Notes under the pieces: generated by a model
Told to the model about the DNA's origin: nothing
Databases searched by the model: none
The model's input: only the letters and a program-made list of their open reading frames with translations
Source of the DNA: Paramarasmius palmivorus
Lineage: Eukaryota > Basidiomycota > Agaricomycetes > Agaricales > Marasmiaceae
Direction of reading: 5' to 3'
Assembly (NCBI GenBank): GCA_037176845.1
Contig: JAYKXP010000152.1
Location: forward strand, 40,655-104,654
Length of the DNA stretch: 64,000 nt
Shown: in pieces, positions 10,753 through 22,707 of the stretch
Position numbering within the stretch: position 1 is the stretch's first letter
How the letters are laid out: each line of letters begins with the position of its first letter
Position numbers and translations under genes: made by a program

Positions 10753-12572
10753 ATGTCAACGAGTCCCCAGTCATTCAAAATTGGCGATACCCTCAACGCA
10801 GGACGATACAGCATTACACGACGACACTCCAATTCCGTTTGGATCGCCAGCGATTCGCGGTGAGAATTCAGCTCATATTTTGACCACTTGTTCCTGATCA
10901 AGACGCTTACAGAAATTCTCGAAATGTATCAATCAAACTAGCGTCATACTCCCAAGTAACCGAAATTCTCAGAAGACTGGCTTCAGGCGGAAGTGAACAT
11001 CAGGGGAGGTTTTACGTTGCAAAGGTACTAGATTACTTTCGGTGCGTGAAAATACTTGTGGCTTCACTCAACCAAGCTCACCCCTCGGATAGACATAATG
11101 GCACCCAGATCTGTGTTGTATTCGAAGCATTTGATGACGATCTTCCTGAGTACTGATTTGATTCATTAATTCTCCATCTACTAAGCCCTTCCCATTTAAA
11201 GATTGGTCAAACATCACAAGCCACGCGCCCCACCGCTTAATTTGATCAAACAGATCACCACACAACTGCTTTCGGCGCTGGATTGGTTACATCGGTGTTG
11301 CGGGGTAGTCCATGGCGGTAACTGATTTCATCCTTCCCTGTCGCCTATGTATCAATCGCGTTACCAGATATCAGACCTGAGAACATATTCGTCGCAAGTT
11401 ACACGGCAGAGAAGATTATTGTCAAGATCGGCAACTTTGAGAGCGGTATGCTTAGCCTCAATATCCATGAGCATCTCTGACATGCTATTTTTATATCTGG
11501 AGGCTCCTCTCCTTCCAAACAGCAAGCTTCTCTATACTCACCACCGGAGTCCATACTTGATTGTTCAAACTCTCCGAACCCAAGCATCGACATATGGTCA
11601 CTTGGTTGTATAGTACGCATCACCAATTGTTTCCTCTTCTCCTCGTTCATGGGCGGCCGGCTAGATCTTTGAGCTCCTCACTGGTGGCGATCATCTTTTC
11701 AATCCCCATAGCGGAAGCAAGTACAGTAAGGTACTTGCTCGAACTTCGTCATCGTACCGCTAACCAACGTTCTCAAACACCACAGAACGAGGATCATCTA
11801 GCCCAAATTATCGAACTATTGGGGCCTCTTCCCTTATCTCTTACTCAATCATCGACATTCTTCAATAAAAGTGGTAAGTTCATTGCACTCTCAGTGTTCT
11901 TCGTGTATCAACACCAAGTTACAGGCAACTTGATCAACATTTCGAGCCTCAGTCCGTGGTCCCTGGAGGCGGTGCTTCGGGAGAAGTATCGTTTCTCTGA
12001 AAGTTCAGCAGAAAAGACCGCTTCCTTCCTGGGACTGATGCTGCAGTATGTTGTTCCCTATTGCGTTTCGTATTAGTTCTGAGATGTCAATGAAGTCCCG
12101 ATCCAGTGTCTCGACCTACGGCAGCGCAGTTCATTCGTCATCCGTTCTTGAAGGTACGATTCTGTTTTGCTACGTCTTTGGTTCTCACTTTTACGGACGC
12201 TCTTTAGATTTTATCTCCACCATCTTCCGCTTCCACTGGTCGGTACAAGAAGACCTCAACCGCATCCACACCAGCCAACTCTCCACCTCGCCAAAACGCA
12301 CAAAGAAGGACAGGATGGGGTATCATCGACAACCCAGGCGAAGGGAACGCTGGTGGACCTTTGGGCTACGTCTTGGGCGGTGTAGGAGGTACGACCGTGC
12401 TTGGATTGATTGGTATGATTGGTGGTGGTGGCAGTTTAGTTGGAGGTATTGCTGGTGCTGCTATTGGTGTGTATCGTCTTTTCCCGTGTTGGCACGTCCA
12501 GCTCATGGCATCGGAATATATAGGCGGAATAGAGGGTTCAATGACAGGTGGTGGAGCGCGTGTACCCCGTAA
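10753..12572 (+). CDS. SRPK-like protein kinase, probable pseudokinase, with glycine-zipper C-terminus
   Basis: The spliced frame runs MSTSPQSFKIGDTLNAGRY, then VSIKLAS (beta-3 Lys kept), VTEILRRLASG (helix C Glu), LLSALDWLH, VVHGDIRPENIFV (catalytic loop), SPPES, SIDIWSLGCIIFELLTG, EDHLAQIIELLGPLP, LSPWSLEAVL and PDPVSRPTAAQFIRHPFL. These are SRPK-family features in the right order. Exon ends lie near 10859, 11041, 11149, 11317, 11445 and onward, each restoring phase. Unusual points: the glycine loop has no glycines (RRHSNSVW), HRD is HGD, and the DFG triad reads NFE (GGC AAC TTT GAG), so the metal-binding Asp is gone. After the kinase fold comes a Ser/Thr/Pro linker and a hydrophobic Gly-rich run (GLIGMIGGGGSLVGGIAGAA). 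The last exon boundary is uncertain; the stop is at about 12572 or 12582. Confidence 0.7.
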
Positions 12573-12663
12573 TTCGGACTGAGGATTAGAATATACGAGC
12601 GAACAAATTTTTGATCGTATCTGAGGGAGAGCTGCGAGTCACCATAAGCCTCGGCTCTCACTG

Positions 12664-12751
12664 GTCTTGGTCGCTTAGTGGTTAAAGCATCTCGTTGTGG
12701 CACAATTTACGCAGCTCCGAGAAGCCGAGGGCTCGACTCCCTCCCGAGACA
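12664..12751 (+). tRNA. tRNA-His(GTG), intron-containing
   Basis: The acceptor arms GTCTTGG and CCGAGAC pair over 7 bp, with discriminator A. The D-arm is GCTT...AAGC. The anticodon stem TCTCG/CGAGA carries the loop TTGTGG...C with anticodon GTG at 12697-12699. A 16-nt intron (12701-12716) sits after position 37, the standard eukaryotic place. The T-arm is GAGGG-CTCGACT-CCCTC. A73 fits eukaryotic cytosolic tRNA-His, where G-1 is added after transcription. Confidence 0.85.
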
Positions 12752-13429
12752 TTTATTTTGGTTCCCCGAGACCTTATCGATCTCCAGTCGCATTTCTTGA
12801 GGTCAGTGTCGCCGGGATTAGATTAGTTTTGAGCCTCAGTGCACAGGTAGTGTTACTGCCAACAAGCCAGTATCATTGTTTTCGATTTGACCATTTCACC
12901 ATATTCCACAGATAATACATGTAAATGCTACGTATAGTATACGCAACATTTTCAATACTTCACAATCGATCTATTTGTCTCTGGTCTATCAAATAATGTT
13001 TTCCAGGCATACTGACAGTGTAACTAGGGATATTGGTGCGTCGTCGTGCACGGAAACTGCATGGCAGATCAGGGCGATACCATTTTTGGTATACATATGA
13101 CCTTGTCCATCACTGCTGTTTCTCATACCATCGTCCATCGTCCAACGGCTGAAATAGGGAGTTACTGGCACGTACCACATATGATCCTCCCAATCAATCT
13201 CAAGTCGTTGTTGTGGGATGATGGAGACCTAGGGCATTTCTGGTATACCTATGTTTGATGGTAACAACCCCCTCAAGGGTGCCGGGCTGGTTCTGCGTCT
13301 CGGCTTCCTGTCATGTTCAAGATTAGTACCGTTGCAAGCTGAGAGTATCACATTTATGGTGACGGTTTTCTTTCTTCCTGGTTATGTCATGGTTCATGAT
13401 ACTTTCATCTTCTAATCGCTTCGCTCGCG
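12752..13429. other. No supported gene
   Basis: The stretch holds only short open frames without recognisable motifs, between the tRNA-His gene and the metalloprotease relic. Confidence 0.5.
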
Positions 13430-13730
13430 ATGGCTATCGAGGTGGTGATCAGCATTTCTGTGGACATCAGCGGTCCTCCCGGCCATCTTAGACGGTCTCA
13501 TATTCTCTGCAACCGTCACAAATACTGGGTCTGAGGCTGTGAAGATACTCAAGAATACCATCCTTGAGGGAGATCTACCTACCTGTTCGTTCTTCGTTAC
13601 AAAGCACGGTGCAGATGTTCCCTTTGCAGGTGTCATTGCAAGTACCACATCATCATAACCGAACAGTTCACTGAGGTGAACTACAGCTTTGTATCTGCCT
13701 GTCCCATGCAGCACATACCTTTATTCGGTT
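13430..13730 (+). pseudogene. Relic of an M35 (deuterolysin / peptidyl-Lys type) metalloprotease
   Basis: The frame from 13491 reads ILDGLIFSATVTNTGSE then LPTCSFFVTKHGADVPFAGV. The ...ATVTNTG(S/D)E... box followed by LPT.(T/C)F is the N-terminal beta-domain of fungal M35 metalloproteases. The preceding strand (VISISVDISGPPG, from about 13446) is in another frame, so a frameshift lies near 13480. A stop follows FAGVIASTTSS. No HExxH zinc motif is visible downstream to 14.3 kb. The gene is therefore a fragment. Assignment rests on one domain. Confidence 0.45.
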
Positions 13731-15072
13731 CGGCAGGAGCGTTATCGATCATGTTAGTGAGGTCACTGAGTTACACCCATCAGCTTCCGCCTTGTGACTT
13801 ATGATCTGCCGTAAATAGAACCTTCAAGTTCAACCTCCAGCACATCACCTCCTTCCATTCTTCCTCGTCTGTGCAACTACCCATTCTATTGAAGTAATCA
13901 GAGGTAAGATCATTCAAGGGTGTCAAGCATACGAATGCACCGAGTTCTCGAAGAAGGGTTCCCTGGAGCTGGCATATGTTCTCTCGTGTGTTTCTGGATC
14001 AAACGACTCATTCCAGGGCACAGCTTCAGCGAGGCCATGTTGATATCCTCTCTTTCCTTTATCTCCTGATCTTGGAAAGACGTCACGATATTCGGACGGT
14101 ATTTGAAGACAAAGGTAGATCTACTCTATTTTGGGACGTTCACCGTCCATGTTAATTCGGCCGTGGTAGTCTCAACTACCCAGTGGGTCTGGTACCGATG
14201 TAGTTGCTTATAGCGTGAGTAGCACCTCTTAGTATTGATATCACAGTGCTGATAGAGGGCATCATATTTACGTCTGCCTTGTTTTCATTCAACTACCTCT
14301 AGAACAAATTTGTGGCTTCCCTAGTGGGGCTGGCATCACCCGGAGAGGTGGTCACAGTGCTACTATGCTATATTAGGTTCTATTTCTATTCTTTTCTTGT
14401 TTACTGCTCAGTCAAGGTGTTTCCTCAACTGTCGAGCTTGTGCAACTGCCTCGACTATATCAATCTTTCGGCAGTGGACCAACTTTGCAATACAAATAAC
14501 TATAATAAAAGCTAGTCTTGAGACCCACCATGAAATGTATGTAGTATGTTGCGAGTCAGGTATTATGGCGCGAGGCAATCTGCTAGGCGGCAAGAAGACA
14601 ATACAACTTCGAAGTATAGAACTTCTCGAAGTACAGTGATGGATGTAAATGATCAAACATTAATTGTTTACGGCAGGCTATCTACCAATACGATGATAGC
14701 TGTCACCCCATGGTAACCAGTCGGTAAATAAGTAGAGCCGGGATTTCAATCACTCTGGGCGACTTACGTCCAACCCTATCTAAGCTGGGGCGCAATCGGT
14801 ATGCACATTTGACTAAAAACTCGAAGACCGGTCATTTTTGGCTCGTGAACTATAATTGGACTCTCATACAATCCCACACATTAGATCGAATGAATGCACA
14901 TCGCCTCGTACGTGAATCGTGATTGATATCCATGTATCGCACCTCAGCTGGGAGTGGCGCCGTTGATCCACGCCTCAGTATTGCTGTGTTGCGCTTCTGG
15001 CGGCGTTGTCACCCGGGCTCTTATATAGAATTCCTCAGCTGTTGACAGAGCTATCCGCCTTGAACTCTCGCT
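13731..15072. other. No supported gene; possible further decay of the protease gene
   Basis: Short frames only. Some pieces on + near 13730-14110 may be the rest of the M35 gene but no catalytic motif can be read. Around 14300-14520 are A/T-rich short frames with no motif. Confidence 0.4.
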
Positions 15073-16260
15073 ATGTGGTCGCTTTTCCTGTAAGTTCTCA
15101 CGTTCCTAATTTCAATCTAGCTGATCTCGATTGCCAAAGGACTGCGCTGGCTTTATGCATAACAATTGCGAACACTTTTAGCATCGCTCCCTTACCATCG
15201 ACAGTTACAGTAGATGCTGACCTCAACGTTACATGGTTTCGCAATTCAACCGAGACTCAGGGCTTTGTCTTGGTGAAAGGTGAATCGGGCGAATCCCTCC
15301 CGTCCACGAACGGCATTGTGTATGTGACAGCGGCGGCAACTCAAACCATCGGAACAGTACAATTTTCCTTTTTGCAAACAAAGTGCGAGAGTTTATTCTA
15401 AGCTCGATACTCTTTGCTTATTACTTCTTATCGTAGGACTTTCGAACTGTATGCAGTACAGACAGATAGCGATGGGACAACGTGCGTCCATGTAGTTCTC
15501 CTCGTCTCAGGAGCTTAATTTCTCTAGATCTTTAACGATTTACACCTACCCAAAGATGGTGGTTGCGCAAGCAAGCCCTACATCAGGGTACGGAATATCC
15601 ATTGAGTGTAGTTCCGGCCATCTTTCCAACTGCAGGAGCCCGAGTGAATCCCAATCGACAGGCTCGGGGATGTCTAATACAAGAATTACAAACGCACATT
15701 CCACTAGCACCACTTGCACCACTACCACCCAGCAAAGTGTCCAGTCTCCTGCTGAAACAGATCCGAGTGGCAGCACACAATCCGCCTCCGGGACCAGCAT
15801 GATCATCGGCAGTACAGTTGGTGGTGCCGCCCTCATTACCTTTATGGTCTTCCTCATTATGCTCGTCCGTCGCCGAAGGAAACATCGCCTATCGACATCT
15901 ACACTTCGTTCTGGTCACTTTGACAGGGAGCGTATGATCGTGGCTCCCATCGCGCCAGCAAAATCTGAGGTCCTCTACAGTCCCATTCGGTCTCCCAGTA
16001 GTATCTCCTCAGCACCTTCTTACACTGAAACTGCTGTCACAGTGGAAACAGAGAGACCCAGAGCAAGAACGGACAGACAGATGGAGATAGAGGAAGTGAT
16101 ACTGTCCCTTGAAGCACAAATGATCAGACTTCCTCGAACGACCGGACGACCTTCACCTGAAGAGTCAGCAATTCGAGCAAAGATTGCTCGGTTACATATG
16201 TTGAAAATGGGCGACTGGGCACTGCAGAGATCTGACGAGAAGCCACTAGAGATGGTGTAG
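15073..16260 (+). CDS. Single-pass surface protein, Ser/Thr-rich ectodomain
   Basis: Exon 1 (ATGTGGTCGCTTTTCCT) joins across an intron of about 50 nt to give MWSLFLTALALCITIANTFS, a good signal peptide. The next exon encodes a beta-rich part (STVTVDADLNVTWFRNSTET). After two more introns (near 15382-15434 and 15480-15528) comes a Ser/Thr-rich stalk (HSTSTTCTTTTQQS). It is followed by one membrane span (IIGSTVGGAALITFMVFLIM), an RRRRKHR stop-transfer cluster, and a cytoplasmic tail with IEEVILSLEAQMIRL near the end. This is a common Agaricomycete surface-protein plan of unknown function. The first acceptor is AAG rather than CAG, so that boundary is less sure. It converges with the GH76-like gene, with 75 bp between stop codons. 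Confidence 0.65.
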
Positions 16261-16335
16261 TGATTGTTAGTGGTATATATGGACACGAATGTACAGTAAA
16301 CTTTGGGTATATCTACGACTACCAAATATTCGAAT

Positions 16336-18743
16336 TCATTTCGCCTGATTATGGTCCTGTTCGTATGCAGGCGGACGTTCATTCCGATCTGGTCGCCACA
16401 TCCTATGATACAGCGCCCGTACCATCTCTGCTACTTCCTGTGAAGGTACGCCGTCCAGTGTTACCGTATGTTCTGTCCTCGTGCGAGACGCTTGAGGTGA
16501 TTCCGTATCCGCTGAGACTGACTGGGGTTGCTCTGGAGGGGAAGGAGAATGATCAGCACCTTCGGCTACCCGTACAGGCCTGATCTTGTGCTGTGGAGAT
16601 GACGAGGTGTGACTCTTATCATTATGGAGAGATTTGGAACTGGGCGTAATCTGTGTGACCGTCTGTGACATGAAAGGAGTCACCTCGTAGCTGGGATCAA
16701 GGTCGTAGTGCAAGTCTACAGGGGGCTTTTCTCGTTCCTCGTATTTTCGTCGTCGACGGCGGGCGAAGAGGAGCCATAGCAATCCAAGTATCAGGAGAAC
16801 AACGACACCACCAACTACACCACCGATGATTGCACCGATTTGCTTTGACTTTGAAGGCGGGGATGGAGATGTGGGGTCACTCATTCCGGAATCATTGGTT
16901 GCAAACACCTCAATTCCATCGATGAGCACCTGAGCCGCAGCAGCCTGTCCAGCAGGATCGAAGGAAGATGTAGGCACCCCGAGCCATGAAGAACCGTAGA
17001 CATTGCTTCCCCCAGGGTTTTGTCCACGAACGGCATTGTACTAGTTCGTAATTAGACATCGCTGAACTAGAGGTTAGGATGGACTCAACCCGTACCTGGA
17101 CCCCGAGAAATGTTTTAACAAACTGCACCAAGTCGGAGCGCAATGGCATACTTTGAGCTTTTACTCGCCTATATGCCTCGGACAATCCACGAACGAGGTA
17201 CATTCCCCCGCCATATTCGCCACCGTTGTTCACTGTCATGCAATGTAGGTGTATGCAAGGAATAAGACAAGCCCCAAGACTCACTGGGTACGTTTGGTAC
17301 GACACCGGTGGGGCTTGGCCAGGTTCCCAGAGTCAACTTGAATATACTCTCTACAACTTGTTCAAATCTAGAATACAAATTTACAGTCAATCAAAGTTAT
17401 GCGAATGGAAATAAGACGTACAAAGTCGCGTTCGCATTTGGGAGGCGGCATATTCCCTCCAGAAGCATGCCAATCGACGACTCATTGAAAGAGTTTTGTG
17501 GAGCTTGTGATTCTGCGCGCTGAATACACGCATTTGGGTCGCCCTTCACGGAGATTGATCTTGTTGACCTGATTGAAGCCGTACTTTGTGACGATGTTTA
17601 AGTGGGAGTTAATGAAGTTGAGAGACTGAAGAGCTTCAGTGATATATTGATCGTCTTGGGTCGCTTCACCAAGTGATGCGGAAAGCCTGAGACCAACATG
17701 TTGGCTTAACTGCGCCGAAAAGGACGACAAGAGCACGTACAGGAAATATAATCTAGTATGGTTCGTGAGCATGATTCGTTTTTGAGGCCAGTCGCAGACG
17801 CACCCAGTCTCAAATATCCCAATATCTGTACCGTTCACATCCACTTCCTACCATAAGCTTTATCTCTCATGTCAAGTAAAACGAACCAGTGAAGCACTTA
17901 CTCGAAATGTGGCTCCCTTCATCGACCTAGAGTTGTATTCAGCGGGTATGTAGCAGAAACGGAGACGAAGAACGTACTGCGAATCACATTCCGTCAAAAC
18001 CTTGAAATTCTTTACGGAGTCTGATTCGGATACAAAGTTCTGCCCGGTGATTGTATACCGCTTCATCTTCACCCAGTTATCCTGCGCGGCACCGAGAGCC
18101 TCCTTATCTCCGTACGCAGCGTAAGCACGAGCTGCAGCGTACCCGTACCGCCTACACTAAGTCTAGTCACACTAGAGGATCGTGCATGGGTTGAATACTC
18201 ACAGGTAATCCTTGACCTACAACAACAGTAGCTCCTCAGCCGAAATTACATGATCTGTAAAGGCCAGCTCACGCACCTGCCACTTCGATGGAGTTACTGC
18301 ACCTCCGATCAGTGACCACCTGATGTAGTTTGCAAGACTTTCGAACGTCTTTTGCTTTGTGACATAGTCGAAATTAGCCAGTACCCCAAGAAAATCAAAT
18401 GTATCGCGTTCGTCACTGTCTGATGGGGTGCTATGGTCACTGGACAGTGTAAAAAGAACAGTAAGGAACATCCACTCACCTGGAAACCTATAAAACGCCG
18501 AGTCGAGCATCGAAACGCCTTTGCGTAGGGCTGAGCTAGCAGAGTCGAGAAGCTCTTCGTTTGTTTGAGCTACTTCGGTTGACTAGAGTCGTGATAAGTC
18601 GCTCGCTAGTCTAAAAACAGAGAAAATCGAGTGCTCACCCAAAGTGATGGAGTCTTGTCGAATGTGGGGTCGAAATCCGAGCTGGATTGTGCAAACGCCG
18701 AGACGACCAGCGTAAAGGTACCCAAAATGACATGGGTGATCAT
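16336..18743 (-). CDS. GH76-like secreted protein with C-terminal membrane anchor and PPxY tail
   Basis: The start MITHVILGTFTLVVSAFAQ is a signal peptide, followed by SSSDFDPTFDKTPSLW. Later exons give ALRKGVSMLDSAFYRFPG, DFLGVLANFDYVTKQKTFE, YTITGQNFVSESDSVKNF, TDIGIFETGC, GGGMYLVRGLSEAYRRVKA and FVKTFLGVQ. The order and spacing match Agaricomycete GH76-like proteins. The final exon has a membrane span (IIGGVVGGVVVLLILGLLWL), the basic stop FARRRRRKYEERE, and a tail whose end contains RPPAYEQDH. About nine introns are implied. The role is probably in wall mannan turnover at the plasma membrane, but catalytic residues were not confirmed. Paralogue of the gene at 3033-5267. Confidence 0.65.
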
Positions 18744-18771
18744 TATCAACAGAAGGCTCTTCTCAGGTCCT

Positions 18772-18779
18772 CTTATATA
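18772..18779 (-). promoter_or_regulatory. TATA box of the GH76-like gene
   Basis: On the minus strand TATATAAG lies about 30 nt before the ATG at 18743. The spacing parallels that of the paralogue, suggesting a conserved short-leader promoter. Confidence 0.45.
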
Positions 18780-20844
18780 GTATTTTCAGTGTAGCGACCC
18801 TGAATCGTAGTATGCAGAAAATCAAACGTCGCCAAGATGTGTATCAATCAACGCGGTTGGCGCGTTGCACTGATGTCGCTCGCTCAGACGAGTAACTATG
18901 GCCAGGATCAGGGCCCTTGGATCAAGTTTCAGAAAGACAATGTGTTTCACTACAATTGATACTCACCATGACTCCGTATTTTTTTCCAAGTTGAGCCAAA
19001 GGCACCTTGTCCTCATCGCCCCAAATCTTAGGCGACACAAAAGGAGACTTGTAAGGTGAAAGCAGCTAGTGTATTTCGGTGTATCGCTGAATATCTTCCG
19101 GTAATGGATCCATTTGGTGGTGTATAGTACAGGGCGAGGGACATACACAGCGAAAGCCAGATGAGAGCTCGAGAGCAAGAGTCATCGGTTTTGTAACGTA
19201 ATGACACTTGACATGCTTGACAGCTTGACACGTGATATTTTTTCTCTGACTCGGACCACTACCACTGCCGTCCTGCTAGTCCCTTCGTCAGCGCACCGCT
19301 AATGATCGATGATGCTACTCTCCAGCTCAGAGCAATAGTCAGTCATCCCCTGGCCTGTCTGAGAACTACCGATGTCAAACCCTCTGCCATGATTAGTACA
19401 CCACTCTGCCGATGACAATCGACTCATTTGCCTCACACGCTTCAAAGTTCTTCTTTGCCAAGCCCTGGCATTGAGTTGAATGGGATAGGATTCCTGGGTA
19501 TCGATGGGTGCTAGCTGCGATGGAAGCCCAAAGAGATGCATGGAAGCCCTTTGAAAATCTCGGTCAAGGTTAGTTTCACCCTCTATATCCAGTGGACAAA
19601 AACCGACAACTTCTCCATCGGAACTAGAACATGCGTCGAGTTGGAACCTGACTCTCACCGGTGCTTAATTGGAGGCCCATTGGGCGGAATCTTTGGTTCT
19701 TCTCATCGCTTTAGCGACATTACTCTGCTGCTGGAGACGGAGCTCTTCCGCTTTTTGCTGATAGCCACGCTGTTGACATCAACGATTCGGACTCCACATG
19801 GGAACTACGTCATTACCAGGAGAAGTCATCTCAGCGATGGAACCCTCGTGCCAGAGGACAACCGCCACCGATGGGAATCTTCTGCGCAGCATAGAGCACT
19901 TTCGATAATAGGGTAGCAGAGATGGTACGCGTCCATCGACGTGGGATCCAGATCATGCCGCCCGCATGCGAGGCTAAACACCCCAGTCGATCATAGATAT
20001 CATCAGGATGATCGAGAAGAAGATGGAATGCCAAATCCGGAAATCGTGTGACTGCACTTAGCGCTAGTAACCCTGTATAGGATCAATGTCGAAGATTTGG
20101 ATTTTCCTCTGTCTATAGGATAGAGTTCAGTAGGATGTGCAAGAGGATCCACCAACGTTTGTCGAGTGATCACTTGACCTACCCTGCCATCAATCATCGT
20201 CTGATATAGAGCGTTTGTTGCCTATGCCATATGTTGATTAGGTTTCTACTCTTACTGGTTGCCGCTATGACGACCACTATCTCTCGCTGCTTCATCGGTA
20301 CGACTCAGGTTAGGTGGCACAGTTGCAATAATAAATAATTCAATGGGAGCTTCGAATGGCTTACCACCGAAGGCGATCATTAGGTCAGTTGGCTTCCATC
20401 TACCCTGGACTCTTGGCATGTCAAAAATTCGACATCTAGTGCTACGGTATAAATCGAGCTCTGAGGAAGTTGCTGTGTAAACATTGATGCCCTGATTCTA
20501 TGTACCGGTCTGGTATAGGCGACGCGATTTTCGGGATTGATCCCAAGTTTGATGATATATACGCCACAACGAAACAAAATCAACACGAGAACAGGGTTTG
20601 CTGTATATGTCAGGCTTTGTCTACATCTCCATCAAATTGTGTGTCCACAGAGATCAAAGGATCAATATCAGATGTAACCAAAACCATAGCCTATCCCTGT
20701 CCACGAGGTACGGGTTGGGTCTGCCTAGACGAGACTAAACCTGTGCAGAAACGTCTTCTCTCCAAGCCCCGATACTTAAAGGGCGCTCTAACAGGTAACT
20801 ATCCTATCACCCATCTTTAATCCTCATTTTTTCTATTGACTCAG
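18780..20844. other. No complete gene; scattered open frames
   Basis: On -, frames at 20003-20197 and 19831-20034 (containing DHPDDIYDRLGCLASHAGG) would join with a one-base shift into one unrecognised protein, which then continues in broken pieces (EELRLQQQSNVAKAMRR) toward 19700. On +, 20500-20820 is open with no known domain. These may be a decayed or strongly divergent gene. I could not identify it. Confidence 0.35.
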
Positions 20845-22123
20845 ATGTCTGCGATCACGATTAGCGCGATCACTATGCCGATAGAGTGTATGCTTTACGG
20901 TGGGTTCCTCGGCTCTGTTTTTCCGCTTCGTAGAGCTTCAAGTTACCTATCTCATTAGGTATCCTCGGAGCTATGTTTGCAAGCTACATATTTCTGGCGC
21001 AAAAAAGACGCACACCTCAAAACTTTATGGTCATCCACACTGTTGGAATCGCAATGTTCGTCCTGGCAACGGTGGTAAGCACAATATGTACGTAGTCTTG
21101 AGCATTATCTGATAGCATCCTTAGCACGTTGTGCTGAATGTACACCGCACTATAACAGCCATAGCAAACTCCGACACTGGGACCTTGTTTCACAGTGGTA
21201 CTTTGTTCTTATCAGAGTGGTTGCGATCGACCTTCAGATACTGCTCGGGGACGGATTTTGGGTAGGCGTAAATACTCCGCTGTCTCATAGCTAATGTCAG
21301 TGGTAGCTATATAGGCTGTATGTGGTCTGGATGGGAGACAAGCGGGTCATGATTCCTTTCATAACAACATTTCTGGCCTTCTGTGTACTCAGCATTTTCG
21401 GCCTGATTCAATACCGGAGTTTATCGGATAGCACAGGTTACATCCCGAGCGAACTCGGAGTTTTAGGTGGCGCGTTATTCGGCCTGGCACTCGCTACAAA
21501 CCTTGGATGCACAGGTGAATGTCGCTATTGCGGCCGCCCGTTTCTAGTTGCGCTAATCTCAATCCCTATCATCAAGTACTCATTTCAGCTTAAGCTATAT
21601 CGCACGACTTACGCAGTCAGAAATATCCGAAACGATACAAATCCAAATGCTCTCAAGACACTGATGCACCTGGTCGTTGAGTCAGGAGCAATATACACGC
21701 ATTCCTGCTCATGCTGCTCGTCTTTGTCATTTGTCAGAGTAAAGTAAGTGCGATAACTATGGAATTGGTGAGTGTTAATGCCATACTATCCGGCACTATA
21801 CTGATGGCTTTTCAGATGGTACAAGTGGTCGTAAGCACGTAAACTTCTGCATTCTCATGTCTTTGACAATATCCCAGGGAATTGTTTTCTTTATCATGAT
21901 GCTACCCGCAACACTTGCAGGTTGGCGTGCCGATGAAAGTTTGAAAAGAGAGTCACCACCCAATGGACCGGAGCCAGATGATCAGTACCCTTTACATGCT
22001 CCTCGTGGCTCGAGATATGAGCGAGGCCTAGATATAGATATAGCGTCTCCTCCAGAGGTTCTTCGTCGACGGACAATGGTGGTCCATGTCAATTCTTGGA
22101 AGACGGTCACAAAAGGATCCTGA
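20845..22123 (+). CDS. Polytopic integral membrane protein (Agaricomycete 7TM-like family)
   Basis: Exon 1 reads MSAITISAITMPIECMLYG. An intron of about 65 nt (GTGGGT...ATTAG) leads to GILGAMFASYIFLAQKRR, the first membrane span. Later pieces are VIHTVGIAMFVLATV, WYFVLIRVVAIDLQILLG, LYVVWMGDKRVMIPFITTF, YAVRNIRNDTNPNALKTLM and FFIMMLPATLAG. A short intron (about 37 nt, GTACGT...CTTAG near 21087) restores the frame between the second and third spans. The tail is Pro-rich and ends SWKTVTKGS. The family has a hydrophobic core with an (L/W)YVVW box and a HLVVESGAIY box near the last spans. It is abundant in mushroom-forming fungi and has no known function. The gene appears intact. Confidence 0.65.
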
Positions 22124-22707
22124 AATGATCACAAATCTAGTATAGTTTCCGGAATTATCCTAGGGCACTAGTCGGTAAATTGTACGAATTACCAGTATCT
22201 CGAACGAAAACTTACTTTTTGCTCTGTTGGCGGCGCGCCCCTGGAGTAAGGCTAATCCTGTTCTACCACATCGCGTTGTTCGAGCGGAGGAATCTCTAAC
22301 ATCATGCTCCTCCTGCCTCATCATCTTTTTTGGGCATATATTATCGCGCATAATACATGTTTATTACCAAAAACTCGCTGCCATATAGTATACTCGGCAT
22401 TCTTGCCGTATTTTGATAGTTTGCTTGCCTATAAATCTGGTGAATGACTTTTTTACTCGAAATAATGCATGGACCACCACTGTGTATTGGGAGAACAATG
22501 CCTTCGAGGTCTCCCATCAAATATCTGTGGCAGTACTATTGTTCTCATTCTGTGGCCCTCAGCTATTACTCTGGGTCTGACTCACCGTATATAAATGCGT
22601 CGCAGCTGTAAGAGGTATCTTGACTGCCTCTCACTTTGCTGTGACTACAACGTGAGTCGATCTTCCTCTCAAATTGTGTTATCTGATGCTCAAGTTCCGG
22701 AACCAGG
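22124..22707. other. Intergenic, no gene seen
   Basis: Short frames only; A/T-rich around 22340-22470. Confidence 0.5.

Noticed and set aside
12167..12572. Long open frames overlapping the Gly-rich exon
   Set aside because: The frames rich in Trp/Arg and His/Pro are shadows; the frame continuing in phase from PDPVSRPTAAQF gives a coherent Ser/Thr/Pro linker and glycine zipper.
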